NCBI GenBank assembly: GCA_934675735.1
Contig: CAKURR010000025.1
Span: forward strand, 1-28,750
Direction of reading: 5' to 3'
Source of the DNA: an uncultured Clostridia bacterium
GTDB lineage: Bacteria > Bacillota > Clostridia > Christensenellales > Aristaeellaceae
DNA length: 28,750 nucleotides
Position numbers and translations under genes: made by a program. Shown here piece after piece: positions 15,737-23,199 of this stretch. Below the pieces are notes generated by a model. It made no database searches and was not told the DNA's origin. It saw nothing but the letters and a program-made list of their open reading frames with translations. Within the stretch, counting starts at the first letter, position 1, and every line of letters starts with the position of its first letter.

Positions 15737-16873
15737 CTAATCTGCGCCGTGCCGCGTGCCGATGGGCGCTTCAAAAACAAGCACGGCGGCCGCATACACG
15801 AACTCATCATCTATCATACTATAATCTACCCATTTGTCAAGGATTTCGACCCCCGACGGGCAATTTAATTTGGCCATTTTTTCCGCCGCGCCCTGTGCCT
15901 GGCTGCGCGCGTCGCTGAGGGTTCGGCTTCGCGGCACGGCAGCGATGCGCGCGAGCGTCTCCACGCGCCGCCAGACAGGCAGATACAGCCCGACAATCGG
16001 CTGAATCTCCACACTGACGTCCTGATGGTCAAAATCCTCCGCGTCCCGTACCGTGCGGCCGCCCTTCGGGCTTTCGATGCGCACGCGGCGGCGGATTTCG
16101 CCCGTCTCCACCGTGCCGGTGACGTTCAGCCGCACGCGCGCCTCTCCCCGTGCGAAGCAGCGCGCGACGATTTCGCCCTGTGCCCGACACGCGCGCAGTT
16201 CACCGCCGCCCGTGCGCTCCTGCCCGACAATCAGCGTCTGCCCCTTGCGCACGGCCTGACCGATTTTAACCTTCGGCGTGCCGCTCTCCGCGCTGATGCG
16301 GACGATAATGCCCTCCCTCTCGGCGACGATATCCGCGCCCCGTCCGTCCACGCCCGCGTGTTCGCCCTCGCGCGCCTGCTGACAGGCGACGACGAGCGTA
16401 CTGCCCTCATACCTTGCCGCAGCGTGGGCCAGCCCGGGCACGGCCAGCGACAGCGCGGCGGCCAGGCTATCGGTTGAGACGCTTTTTTTCAGCCGCCCGA
16501 CGCGCGCGTTTTCCCGCTCCAAGCATCGGCACACCTCGGCGACGTTTTCCCCCGCTCCCGTGATTTCCACCAGCCAGATGATTTGGGATGAGGCAAAGAC
16601 CAAAAGGACGCCGAGCATCATCGCCATGCCGAGCGTCCACCGTCTTTTCGCCGCCCTTGCGCATCTGAGCATTGGGCTTGCGGAGATTTCCGTCATCTGC
16701 CAGCCGTATCGCTCGCAGAGGGCGGCCAGCTTTGCCCGCCGGGCAACGGACACGGTGACGCACATGGTGCGTTCATCCGCGCGGCGGACATTTTTCAAAC
16801 GCACGCCGTTTTCGCCTGCCGAGCGAAGCAGGCGTTCCAGATTGAGTCCCGAGATCCGCAAGGTCAGGTTCAT
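15737..16873 (-). CDS. yqfD: Sporulation protein YqfD
   Basis: A 378-residue protein of the YqfD (SpoIV-type) family, a sporulation membrane protein. It has an N-terminal soluble part (RISGLNLERLLR), one membrane helix at about residues 80-100 (LGMAMMLGVLLVFASSQIIWLVEI), and an extracytoplasmic C-terminal region with GIIVRISAESGTPKVKIGQAV and KGQTLIVGQ. It starts in a 4-base ATGA overlap with yqfC. The frame continues upstream to 17278 only through yqfC and repeat sequence. The yqfC-yqfD-phoH order fixes the identification. Confidence 0.92.
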   Translation of the reverse strand: MNLTLRISGLNLERLLRSAGENGVRLKNVRRADERTMCVTVSVARRAKLAALCERYGWQMTEISASPMLRCARAAKRRWTLGMAMMLGVLLVFASSQIIWLVEITGAGENVAEVCRCLERENARVGRLKKSVSTDSLAAALSLAVPGLAHAAARYEGSTLVVACQQAREGEHAGVDGRGADIVAEREGIIVRISAESGTPKVKIGQAVRKGQTLIVGQERTGGGELRACRAQGEIVARCFARGEARVRLNVTGTVETGEIRRRVRIESPKGGRTVRDAEDFDHQDVSVEIQPIVGLYLPVWRRVETLARIAAVPRSRTLSDARSQAQGAAEKMAKLNCPSGVEILDKWVDYSMIDDEFVYAAAVLVFEAPIGTRHGAD

Positions 16874-17145
16874 GGCGTCCGCCCTCCCCCTGCATAGGTC
16901 GCCGTGAGCACGCGGCCTTCGATGAGCGCCGCATCGACGGAAAGCTCGCGCAAGCGCAATCCCTCGCCGAGCACGGTGAGCACGCCGCGGCCCGTCCGCA
17001 GCCGCACGCGGCTTTCCGTCAGCTCGATGACGCCGTGCTGGCCCTCCACGAGCGCGGCGCTCTGTCCGCTGAGCGTCACGCGCGCGCAGTCGCCCGTCGC
17101 ATCCTCCGGCAGACCGAGTGACAGCGCAAAGCTCTTTTCCCGCAT
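16870..17145 (-). CDS. yqfC: Sporulation protein YqfC
   Basis: A 91-residue YabP/YqfC-family protein. The core pattern LSGQSAALVEGQHGVIELTES followed by VRLRTGRGVLTVLGEGLRLREL is characteristic of this beta-rich family, which acts in the mother cell during spore formation. ATG 17145 follows GGGAGGGG. It is the first gene of the operon. No clear vegetative promoter is visible upstream, consistent with a sporulation sigma factor (inference). Confidence 0.9.
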   Translation of the reverse strand: MREKSFALSLGLPEDATGDCARVTLSGQSAALVEGQHGVIELTESRVRLRTGRGVLTVLGEGLRLRELSVDAALIEGRVLTATYAGGGRTP

Positions 17146-17221
17146 GCCATCCCCTCCCGCTTTGGAAAGCTATGTGCTTTCGGGCAAAGAGATGCTTTGG
17201 GGCGAACGGAGGGATAACGTT

Positions 17222-17298
17222 GGGGCGCTGCCCCAAACCCCGCCAGAAACCTGAGGTTTCTGGACTTCCCACATGCATTTATCGCTTTGCGATAAATG
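17222..17298. repeat. Intergenic palindromic repeat, family A, copy 4 (complete)
   Basis: This copy has all three stems: SL1 GGGGC-GCT-GCCCC (17222-17234), SL2 perfect arms CCAGAAACCT/AGGTTTCTGG (17243-17263), and SL3 CATTTATCGC-TTT-GCGATAAATG (17276-17298). A further GCGCG/CGCGC stem lies near 17334-17350. Confidence 0.8.
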
Positions 17299-17359
17299 GG
17301 CAAACATGCCGATTATGTGCAAAACCGTTGTAGGGGCGCGCATTGCGCGTCCGCATTTT

Positions 17360-18169
17360 TTACAACGCTATCGTCTTTTCCGCAAACCCATGAAAATCGG
17401 AAAAACTCGTTTTCAGCCCCTCCATGCCGTTTTTCTGCCACTGTTTGGCCAGATACAGCATACCGCACATACAGGCATATTTTTCCTCATACCGCCCGCA
17501 GAAGCCGCCGCGAATGTGCGCTTTTTGTTTTTCGGGGTCGGTTTCGGCGACGGCTTCGCGCATCTTAGCGCGGCTCGTCTCCCCGATTCGCTTCCAACGC
17601 TCGGAGTTCCAATCCACCCGGTCGATTCGCCTATTTTCGTAGGCAATCAGGTGAGCAAAGCCTTCATGAAAGGTCATCCCGTCGAGTTTCAAGCGATAAT
17701 CCGCCCCGTCTGCCGCCGCATCCGCTTCGGGGCAACGTGCTGCGATAAACGTGTGCGTCATTTCGTGGGCCAGCAGGTTGCGCACCACGCCTTCCGCGTC
17801 TTTAGGCAGGCCGTAATCGCACCAGCGAATCAAATCGAGCACGATATGCGTCCGCCCGAGCTGATCCTTCACCGTCACCGCGTCATAGGGTCGGGGATAG
17901 CCGACAATCAAATCGACCGCCACGGGAATCGCCTGCCAATTCGGGAACAGCGCATCCCAAACGGCCGCGTTGGCGGGGCGGAAGTCTTGAGCGGCGTTTT
18001 GAATTGCGTGCAGAAGCGTTTGAACGTTTTTTACCGTCTCTGTGTTTTGCGTGGGGCATTCAAAGCTGCTCTTCCCCGCTTCAAGCGCTTCAAAGAACCA
18101 TTCGTTTCGATACGCTTCCATTTTTTCCGAATCGAGATACGCGCGCACAAGCTTGTCGTTGATCGTCAT
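17360..18169 (-). CDS. Putative zinc metallopeptidase (HEMTH)
   Basis: A 269-residue protein with a HExxH zinc motif (HEMTH, residues 135-139) preceded by the hydrophobic VVRNLLA. The conserved-looking HEGFAHLIAY follows at 168-177, where Glu169 could be the third ligand, as in gluzincin-like DUF2268-type peptidases. No signal peptide or membrane segment is seen, so it is probably cytoplasmic. The rest is not recognisable, and substrate and partners are unknown. CGGAGG lies 9 bases before the ATG. It stands alone, bounded upstream by the terminator at 18288 and downstream by repeats. Confidence 0.78.
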   Translation of the reverse strand: MTINDKLVRAYLDSEKMEAYRNEWFFEALEAGKSSFECPTQNTETVKNVQTLLHAIQNAAQDFRPANAAVWDALFPNWQAIPVAVDLIVGYPRPYDAVTVKDQLGRTHIVLDLIRWCDYGLPKDAEGVVRNLLAHEMTHTFIAARCPEADAAADGADYRLKLDGMTFHEGFAHLIAYENRRIDRVDWNSERWKRIGETSRAKMREAVAETDPEKQKAHIRGGFCGRYEEKYACMCGMLYLAKQWQKNGMEGLKTSFSDFHGFAEKTIAL

Positions 18170-18287
18170 CGTTTTTTCCTCCGTTTCACGAAAAAGCGGA
18201 CTGGGGCCGCTCTCACTTCCGCCAAAGTTTGTAAAAACTCAAGTTTCTGCATACACGGCCGACTTGCCGCAATTTCCCAATAAAGCG

Positions 18288-18323
18288 AAAAAAGCTATCC
18301 CCCGCCTTCGGAGAATAGCCTTT
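18288..18323 (-). terminator. Rho-independent terminator after the receiver-like gene
   Basis: On the minus strand AAGGCTAT pairs with ATAGCTTT, with an inner CTCC/GGGG stem, followed by TTTTTT at 18293-18288. It starts 8 bases after the stop. Confidence 0.75.
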
Positions 18324-18330
18324 CATTGTC

Positions 18331-19134
18331 TCAGTGCGCGGTTCGCGCCGCGTTTTCGCGGCTGAGCGCATACAGGTCGTCATACGGCACGACGCGCTTG
18401 ATGCTCAAATCCAGCTCAAAATACTGCTCAAGGCTGGCCTGACAGCGCGCCAGATGCGCGAGCATCATGTCGTAAACTTCCTCTTTGCTCATTGCCTCAC
18501 GCGGGAGCGCCATCAGGCGCATGTGGTGCGGGTTGATGATGAGCAGCACAAACGCCATCTTCGGGTCGCCGTTTTCAAAGATGTTCTTGAGCGCGTTTTC
18601 CAGCCGCTCGCGGCCGTAGCGCCACACCTCGGCGAGGAAATAATCGCCCTGCGGCAGGCGGAAGGACGACGTCGCCACAGGGCGCGCCGCATCCAGCGTG
18701 TCGAGCTTGAGGGACTGCATGCGCTCGTCAATCTTCGCGCGGTCAAACGCCGCGCCGCGCAGCAAATCGCAGAAAAACTCGCCCTGCAAAACCTTCGTGT
18801 AGTCATCCACCTGCTTGTTCTGGCGGCTTGCGTCCCTGGCGGAAAGCGCGCGGCGGGCGGTGCTGATCTCTTTGCGCAGGCGCTCCTCGTCGCGGGCGGT
18901 CTCCATGCCGAGCATCTCCGGCCGACGGGAGAGATACGCAAAAAATTTCTTGCCCTCGCTCACGCTGAGCAGGGAAGAAATCGCGTCATAGCGATTGTGG
19001 CTGAGCAAATCGATACCCTGCTGAGCGTTTTCCGCGATGGCGGGCTGCTCAAAGCCGAGGGTGTTCCACTCGGCATAGCGGCGGTACAGCGAACGGATTT
19101 CCTCTTTATCGGAAACCAGCAGCAATTTATACAT
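18331..19134 (-). CDS. Degenerate response-regulator-like protein (YesN-type, no HTH)
   Basis: A 267-residue soluble protein. The N-terminus MYKLLLVSDKEEIRSLYRRY, then a WNTLGFE segment and AENAQQGIDLLSHNRYDAI, follow the layout of YesN-type receivers (VDDE, NW-x-x-LGFE, A-x-NG-x-x-AL). The acidic pair has become SD, and the phosphoacceptor strand reads DAISSLLS without the usual Asp. The middle (QVDDYTKVLQGEFFCDLLRG) matches the linker usually found before the second domain of YesN regulators. The AraC-type DNA-binding domain expected at the C-terminus is absent. It therefore looks like a phosphorylation-independent relic or a repurposed protein; the function is unknown. GGGAGG precedes ATG 19134. 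Confidence 0.75.
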   Translation of the reverse strand: MYKLLLVSDKEEIRSLYRRYAEWNTLGFEQPAIAENAQQGIDLLSHNRYDAISSLLSVSEGKKFFAYLSRRPEMLGMETARDEERLRKEISTARRALSARDASRQNKQVDDYTKVLQGEFFCDLLRGAAFDRAKIDERMQSLKLDTLDAARPVATSSFRLPQGDYFLAEVWRYGRERLENALKNIFENGDPKMAFVLLIINPHHMRLMALPREAMSKEEVYDMMLAHLARCQASLEQYFELDLSIKRVVPYDDLYALSRENAARTAH

Positions 19135-19192
19135 GATGCCTCCCACGGCAAAGCCAAAAAATCGGTCTGAAACCGGGCACAACACTCATATT

Positions 19193-19221
19193 ATTATAGA
19201 TGAAAAACGGAAGGGTTACAA
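19193..19221 (-). promoter_or_regulatory. Sigma-A promoter of the receiver-like gene
   Basis: Minus strand: -35 TTGTAA at 19221-19216, a 17-base spacer, and -10 TATAAT at 19198-19193. It lies between the purB terminator and the gene. Confidence 0.65.
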
Positions 19222-19241
19222 GGCCGCCGATTCTTTTTCCG

Positions 19242-19291
19242 AAAAAAATAGAAGAATCACCCAAGAACACCGTCGTTTCTTGGGTGATTCT
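19242..19291 (-). terminator. Rho-independent terminator after purB
   Basis: Perfect 15-base arms AGAATCACCCAAGAA (19253-19267) and TTCTTGGGTGATTCT (19277-19291) are followed on the minus strand by TCTATTTTTTT. It lies 25 bases after the purB stop. Confidence 0.9.
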
Positions 19292-19316
19292 GTTGACGTT
19301 TCCGTCCTGAAAGGGG

Positions 19317-20615
19317 TTACTTTTCAAGGCCGAGGCGCTTGAAAACCTCGTCCACATGCTTGTAATGATAAGAAAGCTCGAAGCACTCGTCCAACTCCTC
19401 GGGCGTGAGATGGCTCGTGACCGTCTCATCCTGCTCGAGCATGTCGCGGAAGGGCTTCTGCTCCTGCCAGGCTTTCATGGCACAGCGCTGCACGCAGTCA
19501 TACGCCGTCTCGCGCAGCATGCCCTTGTCAATCAGCGTCAGCAGCACATGCTGAGAGTTCGGCAGGCCGTAAGACATGCTCATCGAACGGAGCATGTTTT
19601 CCGGATAGACGAACAGGTCGCCCAGAATGCGGGTCATCAGGTTCAGCATGTAATCCAGCAGCTCGGTCGCGTCCGGTAAGATGATGCGCTCGACGGAAGA
19701 ATGGCTGATATCGCGCTCATGCCAGAGCGCCACATCCTCCATCGCCGCCATTGCGTAGCCGCGCAGCACGCGGGAAAGGCCGCAGATTTTTTCGCAGTTA
19801 ATGGGGTTGCGCTTGTGCGGCATCGCGGAGGAACCCTTCTGCCCTGCGCGGAACGGCTCTTCCACCTCGCGCAGCTCGGTCTTTTGCAGGCCGCGCACCT
19901 CGGTGGCGAACTTTTCAAGGCTGCATCCGGTGATGGCGATGACGCTCATCAGCTCGGCATAGCGGTCGCGCTGGAGCACCTGCGTGCTGATCGGCGACGG
20001 CTCGAGCCCCATCTGCCTGCAGACGTATTGCTCCACAAACGGATCGACGTTGGCATACGTGCCCACCGCGCCGGAAATCTTGCCCACGCGGGTGATTTTG
20101 TGCGCATGCTCCATGCGCTCGAGGTTGCGCTGCATTTCGGCATACCACAGCGCGAACTTGAGGCCCAGCGTCGTCGGCTCGGCGTGCACGCCGTGGGTGC
20201 GGCCCATGCACGGGGTCATCTTGTATTTGACCGCCTGAGAAGCCAGCACGTCGATGAACTTGTGCATATCCGCTTCGATGATATCCAGCGCCTGAGAGAC
20301 GATGCTGGAAAGCGCGGTATCCACCACGTCGGTGCTGGTCAGGCCGAAGTGCAGGTATTTGGATTCGTCGCCCAGGCTCTCCGCCACGCAGCGGGTGAAC
20401 GCCACAACGTCGTGGCGGGTGGACTGCTCGATTTCCTCCACGCGCTCGACGGTGAACTTCGCGTTTTTGCGCATCGCCGCCGCGGCTTCGGCGGGCACCT
20501 TGCCCAGCTTCACCCACGCGTCGGTGGCGTTCAGTTCGACCTCGAGCCACGTTTCAAACTTCTTCTGCTTGGTCCACAGCGCCGCCATCTGCGGGCGGGT
20601 ATAGCGGTCGATCAT
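19317..20615 (-). CDS. purB: Adenylosuccinate lyase
   Basis: A 432-residue enzyme of the fumarase/aspartase superfamily. It removes fumarate from SAICAR and from adenylosuccinate in purine synthesis. It has the substrate-binding TSTDVVDTA, the catalytic-region GRTHGVHAEPTTLG, and the superfamily signature GSSAMPHKRNP with the mobile catalytic loop Ser. The length fits the short PurB form. ATG 20615 overlaps the purC stop as ATGA. PurC makes SAICAR and PurB consumes it, so the pair carries out two consecutive steps. Confidence 0.97.
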   Translation of the reverse strand: MIDRYTRPQMAALWTKQKKFETWLEVELNATDAWVKLGKVPAEAAAAMRKNAKFTVERVEEIEQSTRHDVVAFTRCVAESLGDESKYLHFGLTSTDVVDTALSSIVSQALDIIEADMHKFIDVLASQAVKYKMTPCMGRTHGVHAEPTTLGLKFALWYAEMQRNLERMEHAHKITRVGKISGAVGTYANVDPFVEQYVCRQMGLEPSPISTQVLQRDRYAELMSVIAITGCSLEKFATEVRGLQKTELREVEEPFRAGQKGSSAMPHKRNPINCEKICGLSRVLRGYAMAAMEDVALWHERDISHSSVERIILPDATELLDYMLNLMTRILGDLFVYPENMLRSMSMSYGLPNSQHVLLTLIDKGMLRETAYDCVQRCAMKAWQEQKPFRDMLEQDETVTSHLTPEELDECFELSYHYKHVDEVFKRLGLEK

Positions 20616-21331
20616 GCTTCGTGTCCTCCCATCAGGCGGCGCAGAATCTCCTGATACGCGTCCTCCACATGACCCAAATCGCGGCGGAAGCGGTCTTTAT
20701 CCAGCTTTTCGCCGGTCTTGCTGTCCCAGAAACGGCAGGTGTCCGGCGAGATTTCATCCGCCAGCACGATTTCGCCGTTAAAGCGGCCGAACTCCAGCTT
20801 GAAGTCGATGAGCTCAATGCCCAAATCCTTGAGATAGGCGCTCAGCAGGTCGTTGATTTTCAGCGCCATGGAAGAAATCTGCTCCATCTCTTCCTTCGTC
20901 GCCAGACCCATCGCGGCGATGTGGTAATCGTTAATCATCGGGTCGCCGAGGTCGTCATCCTTGTAGCAGTATTCCAGCACGGTGCTCTTGAGCTTCGTGC
21001 CCTCCGGCAGGCCGAGACGCTTGGAAAGGCTGCCCGCAGCGATGTTGCGCACGATGACCTCCAGCGGCACGATGGACACGCGGCGCACGAGGCTGTCGCG
21101 GTCGTTCAGCTGCTCGACCAGATGGGTCTTGATGCCGTTTGCCTCCAGCATCTTGAACAGATGGTTGCTGACGAGGTTGTTCACCACGCCCTTGCCCACG
21201 ATTGTGCCCTTTTTCAGACCGTTGAACGCGGTCGCGTCGTCTTTATAGTGGATCACCGCGAGGGTGGGATCGTCGGTTGCAAAGACCTGCTTCGCCTTGC
21301 CTTCGTACATCATTTCGAGCTGCTTAGCCAT
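20612..21331 (-). CDS. purC: SAICAR synthase (phosphoribosylaminoimidazole-succinocarboxamide synthase)
   Basis: A 239-residue ATP-dependent ligase joining CAIR and aspartate. The N-terminus is YEGKAKQVFATDDPTL. Further family motifs are IVPLEVIVRNIAAGSL (signature 1), LIDFKLEFGR (signature 2) and ADEISPDTCRFWD. The frame extends to 21376, but MAKQLEMMYEGKAK at ATG 21331 is the family start, with AAAGGGG 10 bases upstream. The rest of the purine pathway is not in this window. The spacing between promoter (21389) and start is about 60 bases; no purine riboswitch is evident. Confidence 0.97.
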   Translation of the reverse strand: MAKQLEMMYEGKAKQVFATDDPTLAVIHYKDDATAFNGLKKGTIVGKGVVNNLVSNHLFKMLEANGIKTHLVEQLNDRDSLVRRVSIVPLEVIVRNIAAGSLSKRLGLPEGTKLKSTVLEYCYKDDDLGDPMINDYHIAAMGLATKEEMEQISSMALKINDLLSAYLKDLGIELIDFKLEFGRFNGEIVLADEISPDTCRFWDSKTGEKLDKDRFRRDLGHVEDAYQEILRRLMGGHEA

Positions 21332-21388
21332 CGTGAAGTTCCCCTTTCTTTCGTCACAAGGATAAAGCCTAAACATGTTGCGCCCCGT

Positions 21389-21417
21389 ATTGTAACAAAA
21401 AAGCGCGTGGAAAGCAA
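21389..21417 (-). promoter_or_regulatory. Sigma-A promoter of purC-purB
   Basis: Minus strand: -35 TTGCTT at 21417-21412, a 17-base spacer, and -10 TACAAT at 21394-21389. Confidence 0.6.
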
Positions 21418-21467
21418 CTGATTTCCGATAGAAATTCCGTTTCTTTTGAAAAATGTTCGGATTTTTA

Positions 21468-21962
21468 TTATAGTGTCAAGTCCATGTCAAACCATTCGGC
21501 ACCGCCGTGCTCGCTGCGCGCCCTGCCCATCAGGCGAAAGCCGAAGTGCTCATACATGCCGATGAGCCGCGCTTTGCAGGTCAACGTCACCTTTTTGCGC
21601 CCCGCGCGGCGCGCCGCATCGACAAATTCGCCCATCAGCGCGCCCGCCACGCCTTTGTGCCTCCACGCAGGCAGCACATCCAGACCAAAGACCATCTGCA
21701 CGCGCCCGTCCGGTTTGTGCAGCAACGCATTCTCAAACATCTCGTCCGCGATGGTCTCTTCGTCCGTCGCCATGCCGTCAATCATGCCGATGACGGCTCC
21801 GTCCGCATCCTTCGCGACGAAGAACCAGTCGCCGAAAGCCTCCAGCCGCGCGGCAAAGCTCGCCCGCGTCGCCGCCTCCGCCGGCGGAAAGCAAATCGCT
21901 TCCACCGCTGCCAGCGCATCCACATCCGATTTTTGGGCGCGCGTGATTTCAAATTCCCGCAT
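21468..21962 (-). CDS. GNAT family N-acetyltransferase
   Basis: A 164-residue GNAT-fold enzyme that transfers an acetyl group from acetyl-CoA to an unknown amine. The acetyl-CoA binding motif A is VFGLDVLPAWRHKGVAGALM (R-x-x-G-x-A), followed by GRKKVTLTCKARLIGMYEHF and GFRLMGRA in the usual C-terminal position. The N-terminal part (ITRAQKSDVDALAAVEAICF) is also typical. AAGGAAG precedes the ATG by about 9 bases. Its substrate cannot be told from sequence. Confidence 0.92.
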   Translation of the reverse strand: MREFEITRAQKSDVDALAAVEAICFPPAEAATRASFAARLEAFGDWFFVAKDADGAVIGMIDGMATDEETIADEMFENALLHKPDGRVQMVFGLDVLPAWRHKGVAGALMGEFVDAARRAGRKKVTLTCKARLIGMYEHFGFRLMGRARSEHGGAEWFDMDLTL

Positions 21963-21997
21963 CGTCGTTTCTTCCTTTGTCCGTCTTTTGTCCGCGC

Positions 21998-22819
21998 TTA
22001 CCAGTTCACGCTCACCGCATCCGAATCGGCGAAGGCAAAGACTTCGCCGTCCGCGCCCTTGCCCGAATAGCGAACCATGTACCAGCCGTCAATCTCATCC
22101 AGACATTCGACCGCCGCGCCTGCGTTCAGCGTCTTGATTTCGGGATAATCCGCCCCCGGGCCGGTGCGGAGCTTCGTGTCGTATTCCACACTGCCGCTGC
22201 GCCCGGGCGTCTGCCGATATTGGGCCTCAAACGTGGTATCATAATGTGCGGCGCTCTTGGGAATATAAGCACAGGCCGCGCCGCGGAAGGAGACGATGTA
22301 ATAGTCGTCGTAAAACCCGATGACGCGGTAGCGGGTCATTTTGCTCAGCGAACCGACCTTCTTGCTGCGCGCGTCCGGCGCGATATACGCCGGAACGTTG
22401 CTCTCCATCAGCACGATTTCCAGCGTGTTGCGGACGACATACGTCGCACCGACCCAGCCGTGCTTGCCCTTGTATTCCACCTCGTAGAAGTTGTGATCCA
22501 TCGCGATATTGCTGTTGCCGTCGCTGGAAACGCCCGTCATCGATTCGCCATAACCGGCCGAGGCGAGCCTTTTGCTGCCCGTGCTCGGTTCGCTCCAAAT
22601 GCTGGCGCTTTTGCTGATGACCGTCAGCGTATACGGATCGGCCGCCGTCGCGCCGCCGAAGCCGTCTGCGCTCTGATACCCGTCGTACCAGCCCGTATAG
22701 CTCGCAAACTGAACGGAGCCGAAATTGCGGCTGTCGTGCCAATCCCCGCCGTCCGCCAGCGCTGCCGCGCCCAGCAGCATCAGCGCCGCAAGCCACAATG
22801 CCCAAAGCTTTTTCTTCAT
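21998..22819 (-). CDS. Secreted SH3-like domain protein, third paralog
   Basis: A 273-residue exported protein with a signal peptide ending near ALA-DGGD, the same junction as the paralog at 8514. Three SH3-like repeats are suggested: residues about 60-125 (SASIWSEPSTGSKRLASAGYG, then YKGKHGWVGATYV), 130-190 (VPAYIAPDARSKKVGSLSKM) and 205-273 (LRTGPGADYPEIKTLNAG, then EIDGWYMVRYSG). A role in binding the cell wall or other surface polymers is plausible by family, but no enzyme domain is present. The leader before the ATG (CGCGGAAAGAGGGA) is shared with the 8514-9629 gene, although the genes are 12 kb apart. Confidence 0.83.
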   Translation of the reverse strand: MKKKLWALWLAALMLLGAAALADGGDWHDSRNFGSVQFASYTGWYDGYQSADGFGGATAADPYTLTVISKSASIWSEPSTGSKRLASAGYGESMTGVSSDGNSNIAMDHNFYEVEYKGKHGWVGATYVVRNTLEIVLMESNVPAYIAPDARSKKVGSLSKMTRYRVIGFYDDYYIVSFRGAACAYIPKSAAHYDTTFEAQYRQTPGRSGSVEYDTKLRTGPGADYPEIKTLNAGAAVECLDEIDGWYMVRYSGKGADGEVFAFADSDAVSVNW

Positions 22820-22908
22820 GATTCTTCCCTCTTTCCGCGGTTTTCGCCCGCATTTCCTGATTCTGTCTATTTGACGGACGAGGTGGGATTTTCCTTCCCG
22901 AAAAACAC

Positions 22909-22947
22909 AAAATAAAAAATAAAAACGCCCGTCTTTTCAGACAGGCG
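22909..22947 (-). terminator. Rho-independent terminator after tRNA-Gly
   Basis: On the minus strand CGCCTGTCT-GAAA-AGACGGGCG (one G-U pair) is followed by TTTTTATTTTTTATTTT. It starts 7 bases after the tRNA CCA end. Confidence 0.85.
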
Positions 22948-22953
22948 CTCACA

Positions 22954-23028
22954 TGGAGCGGTAGACGAGATTCGGACTCGCGACATCCACCTTGGCAAGG
23001 TGGCACTCTACCACTGAGCTACTACCGC
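22954..23028 (-). tRNA. tRNA-Gly (anticodon GCC), CCA encoded
   Basis: A 75-base cloverleaf. The acceptor stem is GCGGTAG/CTACCGC, the D-stem GCTC/GAGT with loop AGTGGTA, the anticodon stem CCACC/GGTGG with loop TTGCCAA (anticodon GCC), and the T-stem GCGAG/CTCGT. Discriminator T and encoded CCA complete it. The T-loop reads TCCGAAT, so position 55 is C instead of the nearly universal U. The acceptor and anticodon stems pair perfectly; the D- and T-stems each contain one G-U pair. Confidence 0.95.
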
Positions 23029-23048
23029 ATTGCTCACTTGCAAGAGCT

Positions 23049-23077
23049 ATTGTATCACGTTTTTTCGGCTTTGTCAA
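23049..23077 (-). promoter_or_regulatory. Strong sigma-A promoter of tRNA-Gly
   Basis: Minus strand: -35 TTGACA at 23077-23072, a 17-base spacer, and -10 TACAAT at 23054-23049, about 20 bases before the tRNA 5' end. Confidence 0.85.
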
Positions 23078-23199
23078 CGCCCTTTTCAAAAATTTAGGCG
23101 AATCAGACGCATATTTCTGCCAGCACAGGCGCTTATTGTCAGAATAGCGCGATTCGCCGCGCGCCACAATAGGGCTGAACCGATTGGAGGTGAAACGAC

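Noticed and set aside
14554..15918. 454-codon plus-strand frame opposite phoH
   Set aside because: Antisense shadow with no plausible ribosome binding site or domain; the minus strand is phoH/pgpH.
21977..22915. 312-codon plus-strand frame opposite the SH3 gene
   Set aside because: Arg/Ala-rich shadow. The minus strand has a signal peptide and SH3-like repeats.
23078..23199. Sigma-G promoter for the first SASP gene
   Set aside because: A CAGAATA resembling the -10 consensus is present near 23139, but no -35 match lies at the right distance.
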